In this document: positions 21,100-31,344 of the stretch, one piece after another
Layout: each line of letters begins with the position of its first letter
Numbering within the stretch: position 1 is the stretch's first letter
NCBI GenBank assembly: GCA_037976565.1
Contig: CP137680.1
Span: 14,157,233-14,221,232 of the forward strand
Origin: Mesocentrotus franciscanus
Taxonomy: Eukaryota; Echinodermata; Echinoidea; Camarodonta; Strongylocentrotidae
Length of the DNA stretch: 64,000 nt
Direction of reading: 5' to 3'
Made by a program: the position numbers and the translations under genes
Notes under the pieces: generated by a model
Seen by the model: the letters and a program-made list of their open reading frames with translations, nothing else
The model's database searches: none
What the model was told of the DNA's origin: nothing

Positions 21100-21247
21100 A
21101 TAATTGTATTTCAATAGTCAGAATGCGAATTGCATAAATTGCGTGTCATTAGGTAGGACAGGGAGGTGAAAGAACAAGCCATGTTTGTCCTACTTATCAC
21201 AAATTAATGCATGCAATTCGCATTCTGACCATTTAAAAAACAATTAT
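21100..21247. mobile_element. Foldback MITE (~148 bp)
   Basis: Arms GTCAGAATGCGAATTGCAT and ATGCAATTCGCATTCTGAC are complementary. Pairing extends outward (ATAATTGT/ACAATTAT) and inward (TAGGTAGGACA/TGTCCTACTTA), leaving a ~25-base loop. This is a compact hairpin-forming element; its superfamily is not determined. Confidence 0.75.
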
Positions 21248-21487
21248 TTCTACCATGGCACATAACAAAAATTCATATGTATTAGATTTGATTTCATTAC
21301 GAAAATGGCCTATTCAGAACACAACGATGGCCCTTGCGTATGACAATTTAAATTTCAGAACACCTCTTAAAGGTATAGACCAGTTTTGGAAACGCCCCTC
21401 TCTCAAAATAATGAAATGGAAGCTCTCATTACTGTAGTATTGTGAGATTTTTGCCTCCTGTGGCTGGACCTGGGTTTGGTGCAGGCT

Positions 21488-21544
21488 ATTGTTCAGTGTG
21501 CACTCATGCCTCTCTTGCAATGGCTTGAGTGCACGCTGGACAAT
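21488..21544. other. Hairpin with 23-bp stem and 11-base loop
   Basis: The arm at 21488-21510 (ATTGTTCAGTGTGCACTC...) pairs with 21522-21544 (...GAGTGCACGCTGGACAAT) with three mismatches. The loop is TCTCTTGCAAT. Partial pairing continues outside. Size and shape resemble a microRNA precursor. Both strands also stay open across it (about 60-90 codons), which may follow from the symmetry alone. Alternatives are a MITE core or a chance inverted duplication. Confidence 0.45.
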
Positions 21545-21661
21545 GACCTGGGCTTGGGTTCGGTTGCAGGAGGTGACAGCTTTCACATTACTGGAGACGA
21601 CATTACTGCAGAGAAATCACAAGTGGTGCACGTGCATAGTGGGCAATTGAGTTACATGTGA

Positions 21662-22459
21662 GTTAATCATTCGATTATCCTTATAAATTTTACATTTATT
21701 TATTGTTATATATAATACATGTATCCAACTTATATGCTTGTTGAACAATTATTGATGTTCCTATGGATATTGGCATAATTTGAGTGTGTAATGGGTTCTT
21801 GCAATGCGATCCTTTTTTTATAGTATTTGAGTGGCGTATGTGCATGTACACGAAGTGAAATCCTAAACTCACACTTGTTGATTTTATTGGTGGTACGATG
21901 TTTTACGATTTTATACAGATTAATGGTCTATTATAACTGAATTGTATGTATTTATATCTTTGAATTTTGCTGTATGTTAATTGTAATATATTACGTTTTA
22001 TCCCTCATAGGACCACAAAGACTGTATTGCATGCATGTACAAGGGCGTATGTTGAAGTCAAGCCTTTTTTTTTATATAGTGTGGGCGGTGAGTCTTATTG
22101 GTTTTTTAATTTGTATTAAAAAGATATTGTTTGCATTATGTATTGAGTGAATCTGTTGTTAATTTTTACACTTCAACTGTAATTTAGGTTTTGCTTAAGT
22201 GATGTAAGGCATTATATTGTGAAATGAAAAGTTAACTGTCCTTCAGCCGTTATATTAGACATGATATATTATTTAATTAACCTGTTCATTGAAGTCATGA
22301 AAATAATAGTGATGATTATTTAGTTGATGCAATGTTTGAAGCTGGTCTATAATGGACTTATTTACTGAACACCTTCTTTGTTGCTGATACAGATCATGAA
22401 GTATATAATTATGTAATTGGTTATTTGAATATTATGATGTTTTTAATTTACATTTGTTT
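21662..22459. other. AT-rich stretch without recognised features
   Basis: No convincing ORF, splice-bounded exon or repeat terminus was seen. A good acceptor (TTGTGTTTCTACAG) ends at about 22479, but all frames after it stop quickly. Confidence 0.5.
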
Positions 22460-22910
22460 TTACTCTTGTGTTTCTACAGGGGCTGTTTTGTTGCCTTCAA
22501 AATAAAATAACCAAACATCAACTGCAAAGCGTCTGAGAGTGAATTCTTTGGCCTTTCTTTCATTACCAATCATGTGAAAGAATATGTTTTGACTAATACG
22601 TGATGATACAAATTTTGCCGGGAAAGTCGGGAAACCGCCTACTAATTGATATATTTGGTAAATTATTATATCTATTGGGACCAAATAGATATCGCGCACG
22701 TGGTCGCGTAGTCCCATATACATCTTTCTGTGTACAGTGCTTGTAACTTTACCAGGACTGGGCCAAATTTCTTATCATTTTGATGATTCCAGAACCTTGC
22801 AGTACACACCAATACTTATATGCTAGATGATCAATCTTTTCTGATCGATTCCACACTGTTACTTTCACAATGCAATCGCATGACCAGAACTGGTCTCTAT
22901 CTTTAAACAA
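22460..22910. repeat. Dispersed degenerate repeat, partner of 14290-14480
   Basis: The right part (22735-22910) matches 14290-14480 in inverted orientation. In one plus-strand frame both encode DRFHTV.FTMQSHDQN followed by a divergent tail. Differences in the shared part include silent changes (ACC/ACT, TTA/CTA), which suggests a once-coding frame. The 22.8-kb copy has a one-base deletion upstream and looks dead. An unrelated 87-codon minus-strand frame (22460-22723) has no recognisable family. Confidence 0.4.
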
Positions 22911-23535
22911 TAACTCATTCATTACTAATGACTCTCTGGAAAGCAAAAACGTGACAGGTGCAATGCATGGCCACGTGGTATTGTTGTGTTCGGTATTAAT
23001 TACTGATACAAACCGATTGCGAAGTCTTTATCTTTCAAAGAGTGAACATCCGATTAAATATACAAAGCATTATTTCAAGAAAAACTTACCCCAATTTATT
23101 GACATCATTCAACTTTTCAATATGAAAACGTCGTTCTGATACGAGTTATCATTTCTGAGTTTACAATCATAAGTGTGATATGTTTATAAACACCTAGTGC
23201 ATATCTTAGATATACCCAAGAAGAATTGGACCCTCATCTGCTGTTTAATTTTCTGTGCCTCTTTCAATTTTTTAAAATGTCCCTTTTTTTAACAGAATCG
23301 TGGATCTGTCCTGAAATATTTTTCGAAACAATTATAGAGACCTTATTTTTCATAGACTGTGGTATTCACTGAGTACACATAATTAATCATTGTAATGTCA
23401 AGAACAATTGAACAGATCATCTCCATGTTTACAAAATGATATAAATAAGATATTTCACCACATCCCCTTTTTTATTTGGAAGACCGTCGCTTCTTTCCAC
23501 AAACATCCTACCAAAGTTTCAACAAAGATATCTAC

Positions 23536-23704
23536 CAAGTATGGCAGCTAATCCGTGGTACGTCCCAAGCATGGTCCCTATCGTCCCGACATCGCTGTCC
23601 AAATCAACGACGAGATCATCCATGAGAACGCTGAAGCTTTTCACAATCCCTAGGTCGATGAAATTGATGAGGAAGAGCGTGAAAACAATGGCCCAATTGT
23701 TCAT
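23536..23704 (-). CDS. Monocarboxylate transporter-like (SLC16) first coding exon
   Basis: Opens with ATG at 23704 and encodes about 56 residues: a hydrophobic helix containing LINFIDLGIVKSF, then an acidic loop, then the start of a second helix (TIGTMLGTYHGLAAILG). LINFxxLGIxKSF is characteristic of transmembrane segment 1 of SLC16/MCT solute carriers, which have 12 membrane segments and carry lactate, pyruvate or related monocarboxylates across the plasma membrane. Reading frame and similarity stop at a GTAGAT donor (bases just below 23536), so this is one exon with phase 1 at its 3' side. Further exons would lie to the left on the minus strand; none was recognised before 20.9 kb. It could be a live gene with long introns or an isolated pseudo-exon. 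The family assignment rests on pattern recognition, not alignment. Confidence 0.55.
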
Positions 23705-24179
23705 AATGTTTTTTTCAAGGTTTAAGGCAGAGGTTTAAGGCTGATCCTTACTGGAATGCGTTAACAATTTTTCTGATGCTGTTTTCCCATACGCAACAAA
23801 GAGTGGCGCCTAACTGTGTTGATACGCTCTGATTCACACTATAGTCAAGTTAAAACTCTCACGATCATGCTAATTGTATTTTCTAGCGTTACAAAGTATA
23901 GTTATAGTTGGCAAAGGTTGTTTGTACGGCAATACGTGAGAATACTAATTGTTTTCAGGTGAACGTGACGGATTTTTTGTGTGTGTACGTGGCAGTTAAT
24001 TTGAGTATGAAAAGGGAAGATTCATGAGAAGGGTGCGCTGAATGAGAGGAGTCATTCTAGCCTCCCACTGCACGCATACTAGTACGTCTTTAATAGACTT
24101 TAAATATACGAATTTAGCCTAAAAATTTGAATTTTCTAAAATGGAACAACCTAAAGTTGTCATACTTATCTATATATAT

Positions 24180-24420
24180 AATACGACAAGCTCCATGGGT
24201 CCGATTGTGGGCGGTCCGATGACGTATTTCGCGTCGAAACGCGTCGATCTGCGTCACTTAACGAGGGTCCGGGCTCGACGTCGGTAGAGCTATCTCCTCC
24301 CGGACGACGGGTCGAGGGGGGACGGGACCCGACCCGGGGGACGAGGAATTTTTTTCTATATGGCAACGGCCGGGTCTTTACCCATGCTGTCCCGCCATCG
24401 ACCAGGAAATCGTAAAAAAA
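24180..24420. other. CpG- and GC-rich island
   Basis: Abrupt rise in GC and CpG (GGTCCGGGCTCGACGTCGG, CGGGACCCGACCCGGG) within AT-rich DNA. Minus-strand frame 24166-24489 is open for 107 codons but has low-complexity R/S/P/D composition and no recognised domain. It could be a promoter-type CpG island or part of an unidentified mobile element. A similar but non-homologous island is at 61261-61555. Confidence 0.5.
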
Positions 24421-24430
24421 CGATGTGACA

Positions 24431-25988
24431 CGCTCATGAATATTATAAATGACCTGTTGCATGCATGCATGAGCCTCGAACTGTTTCAATCCATCGCCCC
24501 TAAAAAATTGTTTTTATTCTAATTTGATATTATTCTAACAAAAAATATTCAAAAAATTACGATTTTGTTTTTATTCTGTTTATACAGTCAATAACAATTT
24601 GATAAAATGGAGATATACAATCACGCAAAAGCAACGACCTAGCTTATACTTTTGAGCTGCACCGTCCGACCTCGATCTATTAATATTGTCTGCCAAAATC
24701 AGCAATACAAATTTAGTTTTTTGTTTTTTATTTGAAATGTTTAGCAAATACATGATATTTTAATGAAATATTTATTAATATATTTGTATAATCCTGATTA
24801 TATTGAATATACGCTTAAAGTAACAAAATAAGTTTCAATAGTGTAATTGGCAACCAATATAGCTAGCTAGCTAGCTGGGGCTTTCCCTATCGCCGTATCC
24901 ATATCGTTCCTTTGCGACTTCGCCTTCGGAGATTCATCACATCGACTCACATTTTAAACTCTACTTCATCTATTACGGGCACCGAGTGTTGATGCAGAAG
25001 TCGTAAACAGTAAGTTCACACACTCCAAAATCAATTGCATTCTATACAAATTAATGAGTATTGTTGACGTTGTCAACATTTCTTAAGACAAATTTAGATG
25101 CATGCGCTATGACGCGTTGACGCTGCTGCACTGTGCTGTGTGTGGTGGTTGGTCGTGTTAGCAGGTTAGTAGACTCTGAATAGTAAACATGCATGCACGT
25201 ACTAGCTCAGCTCACTGGCCTTGGGCTTGGCGTGTTTGTTGTTGGTGGTATGGTCTATTTCTAAAGTTGAAACATGCATGCATGAGGTCTTTGTGTATTG
25301 TTAGTGGCCCTCACATCTTTAGTTTACTTTTATCCCTTATACTTTTTATAGGGATCCGCGATCTCAGATTCTGAAACAAAATCCTGGATTTATTTAGCTG
25401 ATGCTGCAATGATAATTATAAACCTTTAGGCTTTAGCCTTAGGTCAGTCAGGCCAGGAACCCCATCCCATGACTTTTACAAGCCGATCGCCTGTCTGATT
25501 ATCAAGATATTTATGATTGGAAATCAAAACCAAATTTTGCGCTTTCGTAACGGTTTTTATTATAACACTACAGTCTATTGGGGAAAACGAGTATGGTAAA
25601 ATTGGTCACTCAAAGATTTTAACTTTTTTGAGGCACTTCTTGATCGTTTTGAAGCGTGATTTTTTTTTAGGGCTTCTATATTACACCATATCACAGACAC
25701 TGATAACACGTAGTGCTGGCCTGTGCATCTAAACGATGCCTTTAATGCCTTATAAAGTTATGACTCAATTATGTACTGTACTACTCTGTACTTCTGATTT
25801 CTGACGGCCGCTGAAATGCTTGGCGGCCCTAGACCAAAAATTTCTGTCTCTTTCGTTCGTTAGCCTCTGATTTTGAATTGGGTAGGGTCATATCATCATA
25901 TCATGTAAACTGAAGAAAAAATATTTATGTGCTGTTTATATAGTTCAATAATTTGTGTATTGTTATTTTTCATTCATTTCATTTACAG
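24431..25988. other. Mostly unannotated, possible upstream exon
   Basis: A (TAGC)n microsatellite lies near 24861-24877. A moderately GC segment at ~24880-25009 ends in AAACAGTAAGTTC, a plausible splice donor, and could be a 5' exon of the transcript ending at 26231. Nothing else was recognised. Confidence 0.3.
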
Positions 25989-26231
25989 TCCTCCAAGACT
26001 TCAACACCAACAACTAGCAACCCAACGTCAAGGGCGATGCCAAGTACTTCAAATTTTTCGCATGACCATTACACAAAATACCCAGAACCTGCAATGCCAA
26101 TGCTCCAAGCTGACCTTCAGTCAACACCAACTACAAGTCAAGAATCACCTTACTCTGCAAGGAGTAAAGTTCAAGTTCTTCATAGGACAAATGCGATTGA
26201 GATGACAATTCAATCTTACGACCAGAACTAA
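25989..26231 (+). CDS. Probable 3'-terminal coding exon, Ser/Thr/Pro-rich tail
   Basis: A pyrimidine-rich tract and ACAG acceptor (…TTCATTTACAG ending at 25988) lead into 80 open codons in phase 0 before TAA at 26229-26231. The peptide is rich in S, T, P and Q (SSKTSTPTTSNPTSRAMPST start; ends TIQSYDQN) and looks disordered, so the protein family is not recognisable. AATAAA occurs at 26460-26465, giving a ~230-base 3' UTR. An upstream exon is not identified; the donor at ~25009 is a candidate. The terminal TIQSYDQN resembles the TMQSHDQN encoded at 14.3 and 22.9 kb, which may mean all three derive from one gene family. Acceptor, open frame, stop and poly(A) signal make an exon more likely than chance, but no expression evidence is available. 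Confidence 0.45.
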   Translation, partial: SSKTSTPTTSNPTSRAMPSTSNFSHDHYTKYPEPAMPMLQADLQSTPTTSQESPYSARSKVQVLHRTNAIEMTIQSYDQN

Positions 26232-26459
26232 ATGTGCATTATGCAGCTGCATATAACTATCATTACTGTTGACTTATTAAAAATGTAATTAAACATAGTA
26301 AAAACCATCATGATAATGATAATTGTTATTTATGTCTACTTTTAACAATTATTATAATACTCAGCCTATTTCTTGCTTTTCCAAAGTATTGTTTAATGTT
26401 TTCATATACATGTATGATGTATCATACTGTTTGATAATAACAGTATACAAACATTATTT

Positions 26460-26465
26460 AATAAA
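26460..26465 (+). terminator. Candidate poly(A) signal AATAAA
   Basis: Canonical hexamer ~230 bases after the stop codon at 26231, in AT-rich sequence. It is the first AATAAA downstream of that exon. Confidence 0.4.
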
Positions 26466-26718
26466 CTAAAACATATACTTCTATGACTGTGTCGTTAAAT
26501 TTTCATTATACACCTAAATTTATTGTATATACCCTTCATACATAACTCAGCTATCAATAACAAGATGATGTGTATGTGATGATTGATGGTACTTGCTTAT
26601 GAGTGTTTGAGTGAATTTGTGTCCATCAAATATTTTTTGTTGTTGCTGAAGCAAAGTAATTATAATTCGCACATAAAATAAGAAAATAGCAATACAAAAT
26701 AAAACTAAATTTTCTTTC

Positions 26719-26955
26719 TTTCTTTTCACCTCTCTCTTTCTCTTTCTATTTATCTCTCTAATGTCGCTCTCTATGTATCACTCTCTAATTCTCACTCTTC
26801 CACTTTCTGTACTATTTATCATGCATGTTCATACATACAGTATACTTCTTTCCTCCTCTCTTTCTTCATCCTCTTTCTCTCTCTCTCTTCCTTCCATTTC
26901 TCCCCCTCCCTCGCTTCCATTTCCCCTACCTCTGTCTCTCATCCCCTCTCTGCTA
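26719..26955 (+). repeat. CT-rich low-complexity tract
   Basis: TCTCTCTTTCTCTTTC-type sequence interrupted by short unique pieces. It is unlike the Helitron-like CT tract in detail. Open frames across it are compositional. Confidence 0.8.
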
Positions 26956-27104
26956 TATAGTGTTAAACTGAATATTTGTGGTAAGGTAGATGTGTAAACG
27001 TCCTATATATGCATGTGTAAAATTGTGTGTTGGTTTATGGGGAGGAGGGAAAGTGAAAGGGGGTGTGAAAACCTGTTTGTGTGTATATTTTTCATACCCA
27101 AGTG

Positions 27105-27180
27105 CAGGGGCGCCGGAAGTGTGGGGGGCAAAACGTATTTTCGCCCCAAAAGCCCCACCAAAAAAAAAAGCAGTAAAGGA
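27105..27180 (+). mobile_element. hAT-type end, CAGGGGCGCCGG
   Basis: CAGGGGCGCCGGAAGTG followed by a G-run resembles the start of hAT elements, which commonly begin CAGGGGCG. The matching right end was not found, so boundaries are unknown. Confidence 0.35.
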
Positions 27181-27428
27181 GTAAAAATGGTTTGTATTTT
27201 TTAACCAAAAATAAAATAAAAATGAATTGAATCACATAAAAATTACATTCCATTCAAAGAAAAGGAGAGTAAACAGGAATTAAACTTCTTAAACATTCCT
27301 CAGGCCCCTATATTTAACAATTAATGGAGGATTTTATAATAGCGTTATGCGCATATCGTGGAAATATTGTGAGAGGATGGAAAGCGTGTGTGTTTTTATT
27401 ATAGGAGTGAAAAGTTATGAGCCCCTGA

Positions 27429-27860
27429 ACACTGGCGTACTGATGGGGGGGGGGGGGACAGTTACCCCCCAAATAAAATTCAAACGTTGTTAATTTCTTA
27501 TTCGATACCAGTAATATACAAATGTTGCTAAAATGATATGATTTTCCCGGATTTTTCTCAACTGCCAGTGTCACAAAATGAAGTATCAAAATATGCTCAT
27601 CTGACCGTAAAACTGCCTAAAACTCTTGAGCTTACGGGGCTCCGCCCTGGACCACCAAGGGCCCTAAGGAGGGCCCCTGGATGCTCATCTGACCGTAATT
27701 AAATACCTAAAACCCTGAGCTTCGGGGCTCTGCCCCTGGACCCCACCAAAGCTCTAAGGATGGCCCCTGGAGGCTCATCTGACCGTATATGCCTAAAACC
27801 CTGAGCTTCATGGGGCGCACGCCGTGCGACGCCTTATCGGGAACTTATGGTATCCTCTAA
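27429..27860 (-). mobile_element. Inverted copy of the GTGACACTGGCAG hAT family
   Basis: CACTGGCGTACTGATGGGGG is the reverse complement of the right end of the 3.6-kb element at 39146-42784. Inward there are inverted copies of the array unit (TCATCTGACCGTAA, GAGCTTCGGGGCTC, GGGCCCTAAGG) to about 27830. The outer limit at right is unclear because a Helitron-like end follows at 27994. Confidence 0.6.
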
Positions 27861-27966
27861 ATGGCAAATAAAGTTGAGTGGGGAACTTATGGTTTCCTCT
27901 AATTTGCAAATACAGTTCTTGGTGGTTTTAATTTATATACCGGTATCTATTTACACCCCCTAGAAT

Positions 27967-27994
27967 CCCGCGGATTTTCCGCGGGTCCTGCTAG
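27967..27994 (+). mobile_element. Helitron-like 3' terminus, second family
   Basis: Perfect hairpin CCCGCGGATTTTCCGCGGG, then TCCTG and CTAG (27991-27994), followed by T. The same terminus occurs on the minus strand at 58895 and 61570 with a covarying stem (CCCGTGGA/TCCACGGG). The body lies to the left; its 5' end is not identified. Confidence 0.65.
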
Positions 27995-28102
27995 TATATA
28001 TAATATTATGTTAGTGATTGGTAAAAGAGCCATAGTTTTTTTTCAGGAGTTTTGCACTTTTATAGTTTTATCTCTCTTTTTAACCCCGTGCTAAGTTAGG
28101 GT

Positions 28103-29233
28103 CAGGCGCGGATCCAGGATTTCTTAGGGGGGGGGGGGCCCAAATTTGAAATTGTGCGAGCCAAATATTGGTACGTAATGGTGACCACTAAAGCAGTGGC
28201 GTAATGAGCAAAAATCGTTGGGGCAGAAGAAGAAAAATCCGCATCACCATCACTCTTACATGGAGGCCCTGCTGAACGTTTTTAAAGTGGGTGGGGAGGC
28301 TAAAGTATTTACGATCAGGTAGAGCGTAGCGTAAATTGGCGTGGGGTCTAGGGGAAAGCCTCGGCGGGGTCAAGGGCGGAGCCCCTGAAGCTCAAGGCAT
28401 TTAATTACGGTCAGATGCGCATATTTTTATACCTTATTTGTGACACTGGCAGGACACTAATTGGCGTGGGGTCCAGGGGGCGTAGCCCCCAGAAGCTCAG
28501 GAGTTTTAGGCATTAATTTACCGTCAGCTAAGCATCCAGAGGTCCGCCTTAGGGCCCTAGGTGGGGTCCAGGGGGCAGAGCCCCCAGAAGCTCAGGGGTT
28601 TTAGGCATTTAATTATGGTCAGATGAGCTTATTTTTATACCTTATTTGTGACACTGGCAGGGCACTAATTGGCGTGGGGTCCAGGGGGCGGAGCCCCCGG
28701 AAGCTCAGGGGTTTTAGGCATTTAATTACGGTCAGATGAGCTTATTCTGATAGCTTATTTGTGACACTGGCAGGTCACTAATTGGCGTGGGGTCCAGGGG
28801 GCAGAGCCCCCGGAAGCTCAGGGGTTTTAAGCATTAAATTACGGTCAGATGAGCATCCAGGGGTCCACCTTAGGGCCCTAATTGGGGTCCAGGGGGCAGA
28901 GCCCCCGGAAGCTCATGGGTTTTAGGCATTTAATTACGGTCAGATGAGCTTATTTTAATACCTTATTCGTGACACTGGCAGGTCGATAATTGGCGTGGGC
29001 CCTTTCACTTCCCTTCCTTCTCTCTCTTTTAAGTTTGCTGGGGGAGGGCAAGGGCCTTTGGCCCCGATCCACAACTTCTTGGCGGGAAAATCGCAACTGA
29101 TATCCCCCTTTTTTTCTTTTCTTCTTTATTTCCTTCCCTTTATCTCCTCTTTTCCTTTTTTCTTTCCCTTTCCTTCCTTCTCTCTTTTTTTTTGCCGGGG
29201 GCCAACCTGCCCCCACCCCTGGATCCGCGCCTG
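28103..29233 (+). mobile_element. Complete non-autonomous hAT element with 8-bp TSD
   Basis: Perfect 16-bp terminal inverted repeats CAGGCGCGGATCCAGG / CCTGGATCCGCGCCTG. Both sides are flanked by the identical 8-bp target duplication GTTAGGGT (28095-28102 and 29234-29241). An 8-bp duplication with CAGG...-type ends is the hAT signature. The 1131-bp interior holds a degenerate tandem array and a polypyrimidine 3' part, with no transposase. Intact ends suggest fairly recent movement by a transposase supplied in trans. Confidence 0.85.
28380..28995 (+). repeat. Degenerate ~90-190-bp tandem array inside hAT
   Basis: About six units of the plan GTGACACTGGCAGGTCACTA - ATTGGCGTGGGGTCCAGG - GGGCGGAGCCCCCGGAAGCT - CAGGGGTTTTAGGCAT - TTACGGTCAGATGAGC. 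Each contains the short palindrome GGGGGCGGAGCCCCC or a variant. The same array is in 39300-40590 (about 12 units) and 48790-49250 (about 5). Confidence 0.8.
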
Positions 29234-29399
29234 GTTAGGGTTATTAGGGCAGAACATTAGATTTATATGATTAGTTTCGAAGAAGTATAAAATGTCTGAT
29301 TTAAATTCAAACATCGTTACCTGTACATTTCTAGAGATACATTTTCTATTTCACAATACAAGTATTGTGAAAATACCGTGAAATAAAAGTCGGATCTTC

Positions 29400-29606
29400 G
29401 TGCTAGTAGTGTGTGTGTGTATTGGGTTTTTACAGACGTGTATCAATCAGATATGATTATTTACGTCTGGGGACCGACCTTTAACGTCACCATCCGAAAG
29501 ACGTGACTCAGTTTCGAACCTGCGTCCTCGGCTGAATCAGTTTGTAACTTCCACTGTAAGCTGGATTACAGGCGCACGCCACAACGCCTAGTTGTTGGGA
29601 TCGGCA
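29400..29606 (-). mobile_element. SINE with 7SL-like head
   Basis: Read on the minus strand, it opens AGGCGTTGTGGCGTGCGCC then TGTAATCCAGC, close to the 5' domain of 7SL RNA/Alu. It continues with GGTTCGAAACT (B-box-like, 29510-29520), TCTTTCGGATGG.GACGTTAAA (a body motif common in invertebrate SINEs) and a tail AAAAACCCAATACACACAC. A tRNA-derived origin is the alternative. Confidence 0.55.
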
Positions 29607-29769
29607 GACTAATCCCAAAATATGGTATATTTTGCCCTTTTGTCACAGTGGCAGTTTTAGAATTGATGGTTGCTATGGGTGTAATGTATTTATGTTTTTA
29701 ACGTTGGTAGAATGTACTTGGGGTGCGTGGTGGGGACAGCTATCTTTACATATCGTTTCTGTTTTGTTC

Positions 29770-30080
29770 GTGAACAAATTAATATAATACAAGTATTGAA
29801 CACATTCATGAACAGAAATGAACAATCATGCCAACGTTAACGCCTACAAAACGTCGATGTTGGGAGAGAAATAAACAATCAGAACAACAACCCGAATCAA
29901 TGTCATATTCGTCAAATAATAATTAAACAAATCAGTAGCCAAAGTGAATATTTTTAGAGTCAAATCTTTCAAGACGAGAGCGCACACACACGCGGGGATT
30001 TAATACAGGAATAACTAATGCGGTAAGTGCGCCGGCGGGGTTATCTCGTGACAATGAGACTCCAAACAATAGCCAGATTT
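29770..30080 (+). repeat. Dispersed repeat, copy A
   Basis: Shares words TCATGAACAG, AACAAATCAGTAGCCAAAGT, CAAGACGAGAGCG and CAATGAGACTCCAAACAATA in order with 31345-31905. Copy B has extra sequence (31757-31850) and a MITE insertion (31402-31549) that copy A lacks. Confidence 0.75.
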
Positions 30081-31344
30081 TAAATTCATATTGTGATGAG
30101 CATGTGCTTAAATAGTTATACATGTATCAGGATTCCCTGGTTATATTGAAGACGTGAGCTAATATCGTGTACCTGTTTGTCCAGTATTTCTCCCTGATTA
30201 AATTGCTATTGTCCAGCTGAGCTTTTTTATAGGCTTTTCTACCCTCGGCGCTAAAGGGATTGCGGAAAATATCAACACTATTTGTGTTTCTCGATGACCT
30301 AGTAGTACTAGAAGAATAAGGGCTAGCCAAAAAAAAAAAATCAATGGCCCAAAATAACGCAATCATTATAAATTCCATCTACTACTTGATAACAACACAT
30401 GCCTGATGGATCCCCGGGATGGATCCTTATTTAGACAGCGAGACAGCTCTGTAACAATGTTACGAGAAGCAATTCCACGAATTGCCATGGCCTGTATTTG
30501 TTCTAGAACGCACTACGCTCTTTCGATACCACGTGGCCCCAATTTAGCACAATATATACGTATTTTAATTCTTCACAACAATTACCTAGATCTAAAACTG
30601 GCCGCGGCTGTAACCCCCTTCTTCGCAAAGAAATATTCGATAAAATTTCTTTGGAACAAAATGATAAACTAATTTCTTCTTGAGATGTTCGAGGTGAAAT
30701 TTCAAACATCATTTCCTGGTAACGCTCTTCTTTTTAATGCATGCTCTATTCTTACGATTTAGGCATAATTTACTATGTTGATTTGCAATTGATAATCTCC
30801 TGGGAGTTTTGCGATTTCCCCGATGAAACGGGTACGGTGTATTTAATTTTGTTCGTAACATTAGGGTTTTGCAAAGAAACAACATTCTGAAAATGAGCGT
30901 CTTCCTTTTAACGAAACATATTGATGATGTTCATGACAATACGGATATCATTTGCATAAAACAATCGTAAGACATATAAAACGCTCTGTAAATTCATTTC
31001 AAGGAGAAAGTAATTACGACGTTCTTGATTAAGTATCATTTTCAAAATCACGGATTTAAAAATACGTTCTCTAATTTTACGAAGATTTAAAGGACCTTTG
31101 TATTGAAATAACAGATTGATGATCGATATAATTATATGATTTATAATGATCATACGACGGAACGGTTTACAAGATACAACGAAAATTTAAGAAAAAAAAA
31201 AAGAAAACCGAAACATGCGATAACATCGCTAGAAAAAGGAAATATACACAAATTTAATGTAATATGAAACAAAGTGTCAAAACATGCATGAGGAAAACAA
31301 TGTCAGAGTGAGTGGGGTAAGTATAAAATAATGTTTTTTTTTTC
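30081..31344. other. No recognised feature
   Basis: Several 60-90 codon frames exist on both strands (for example 30127-30378 minus and 30406-30672 plus), but none shows a family motif or good splice boundaries. AT-rich with scattered short inverted repeats. Confidence 0.5.

Noticed and set aside
22460..22723. 87-codon minus-strand ORF as a gene
   Set aside because: No recognised motif, weak boundaries and overlap with a degenerate dispersed repeat; kept only as a note.
29555..29610. Human Alu contamination
   Set aside because: Only ~30 bases resemble Alu; the body and tail are of an invertebrate SINE type and flanks are continuous with local sequence.
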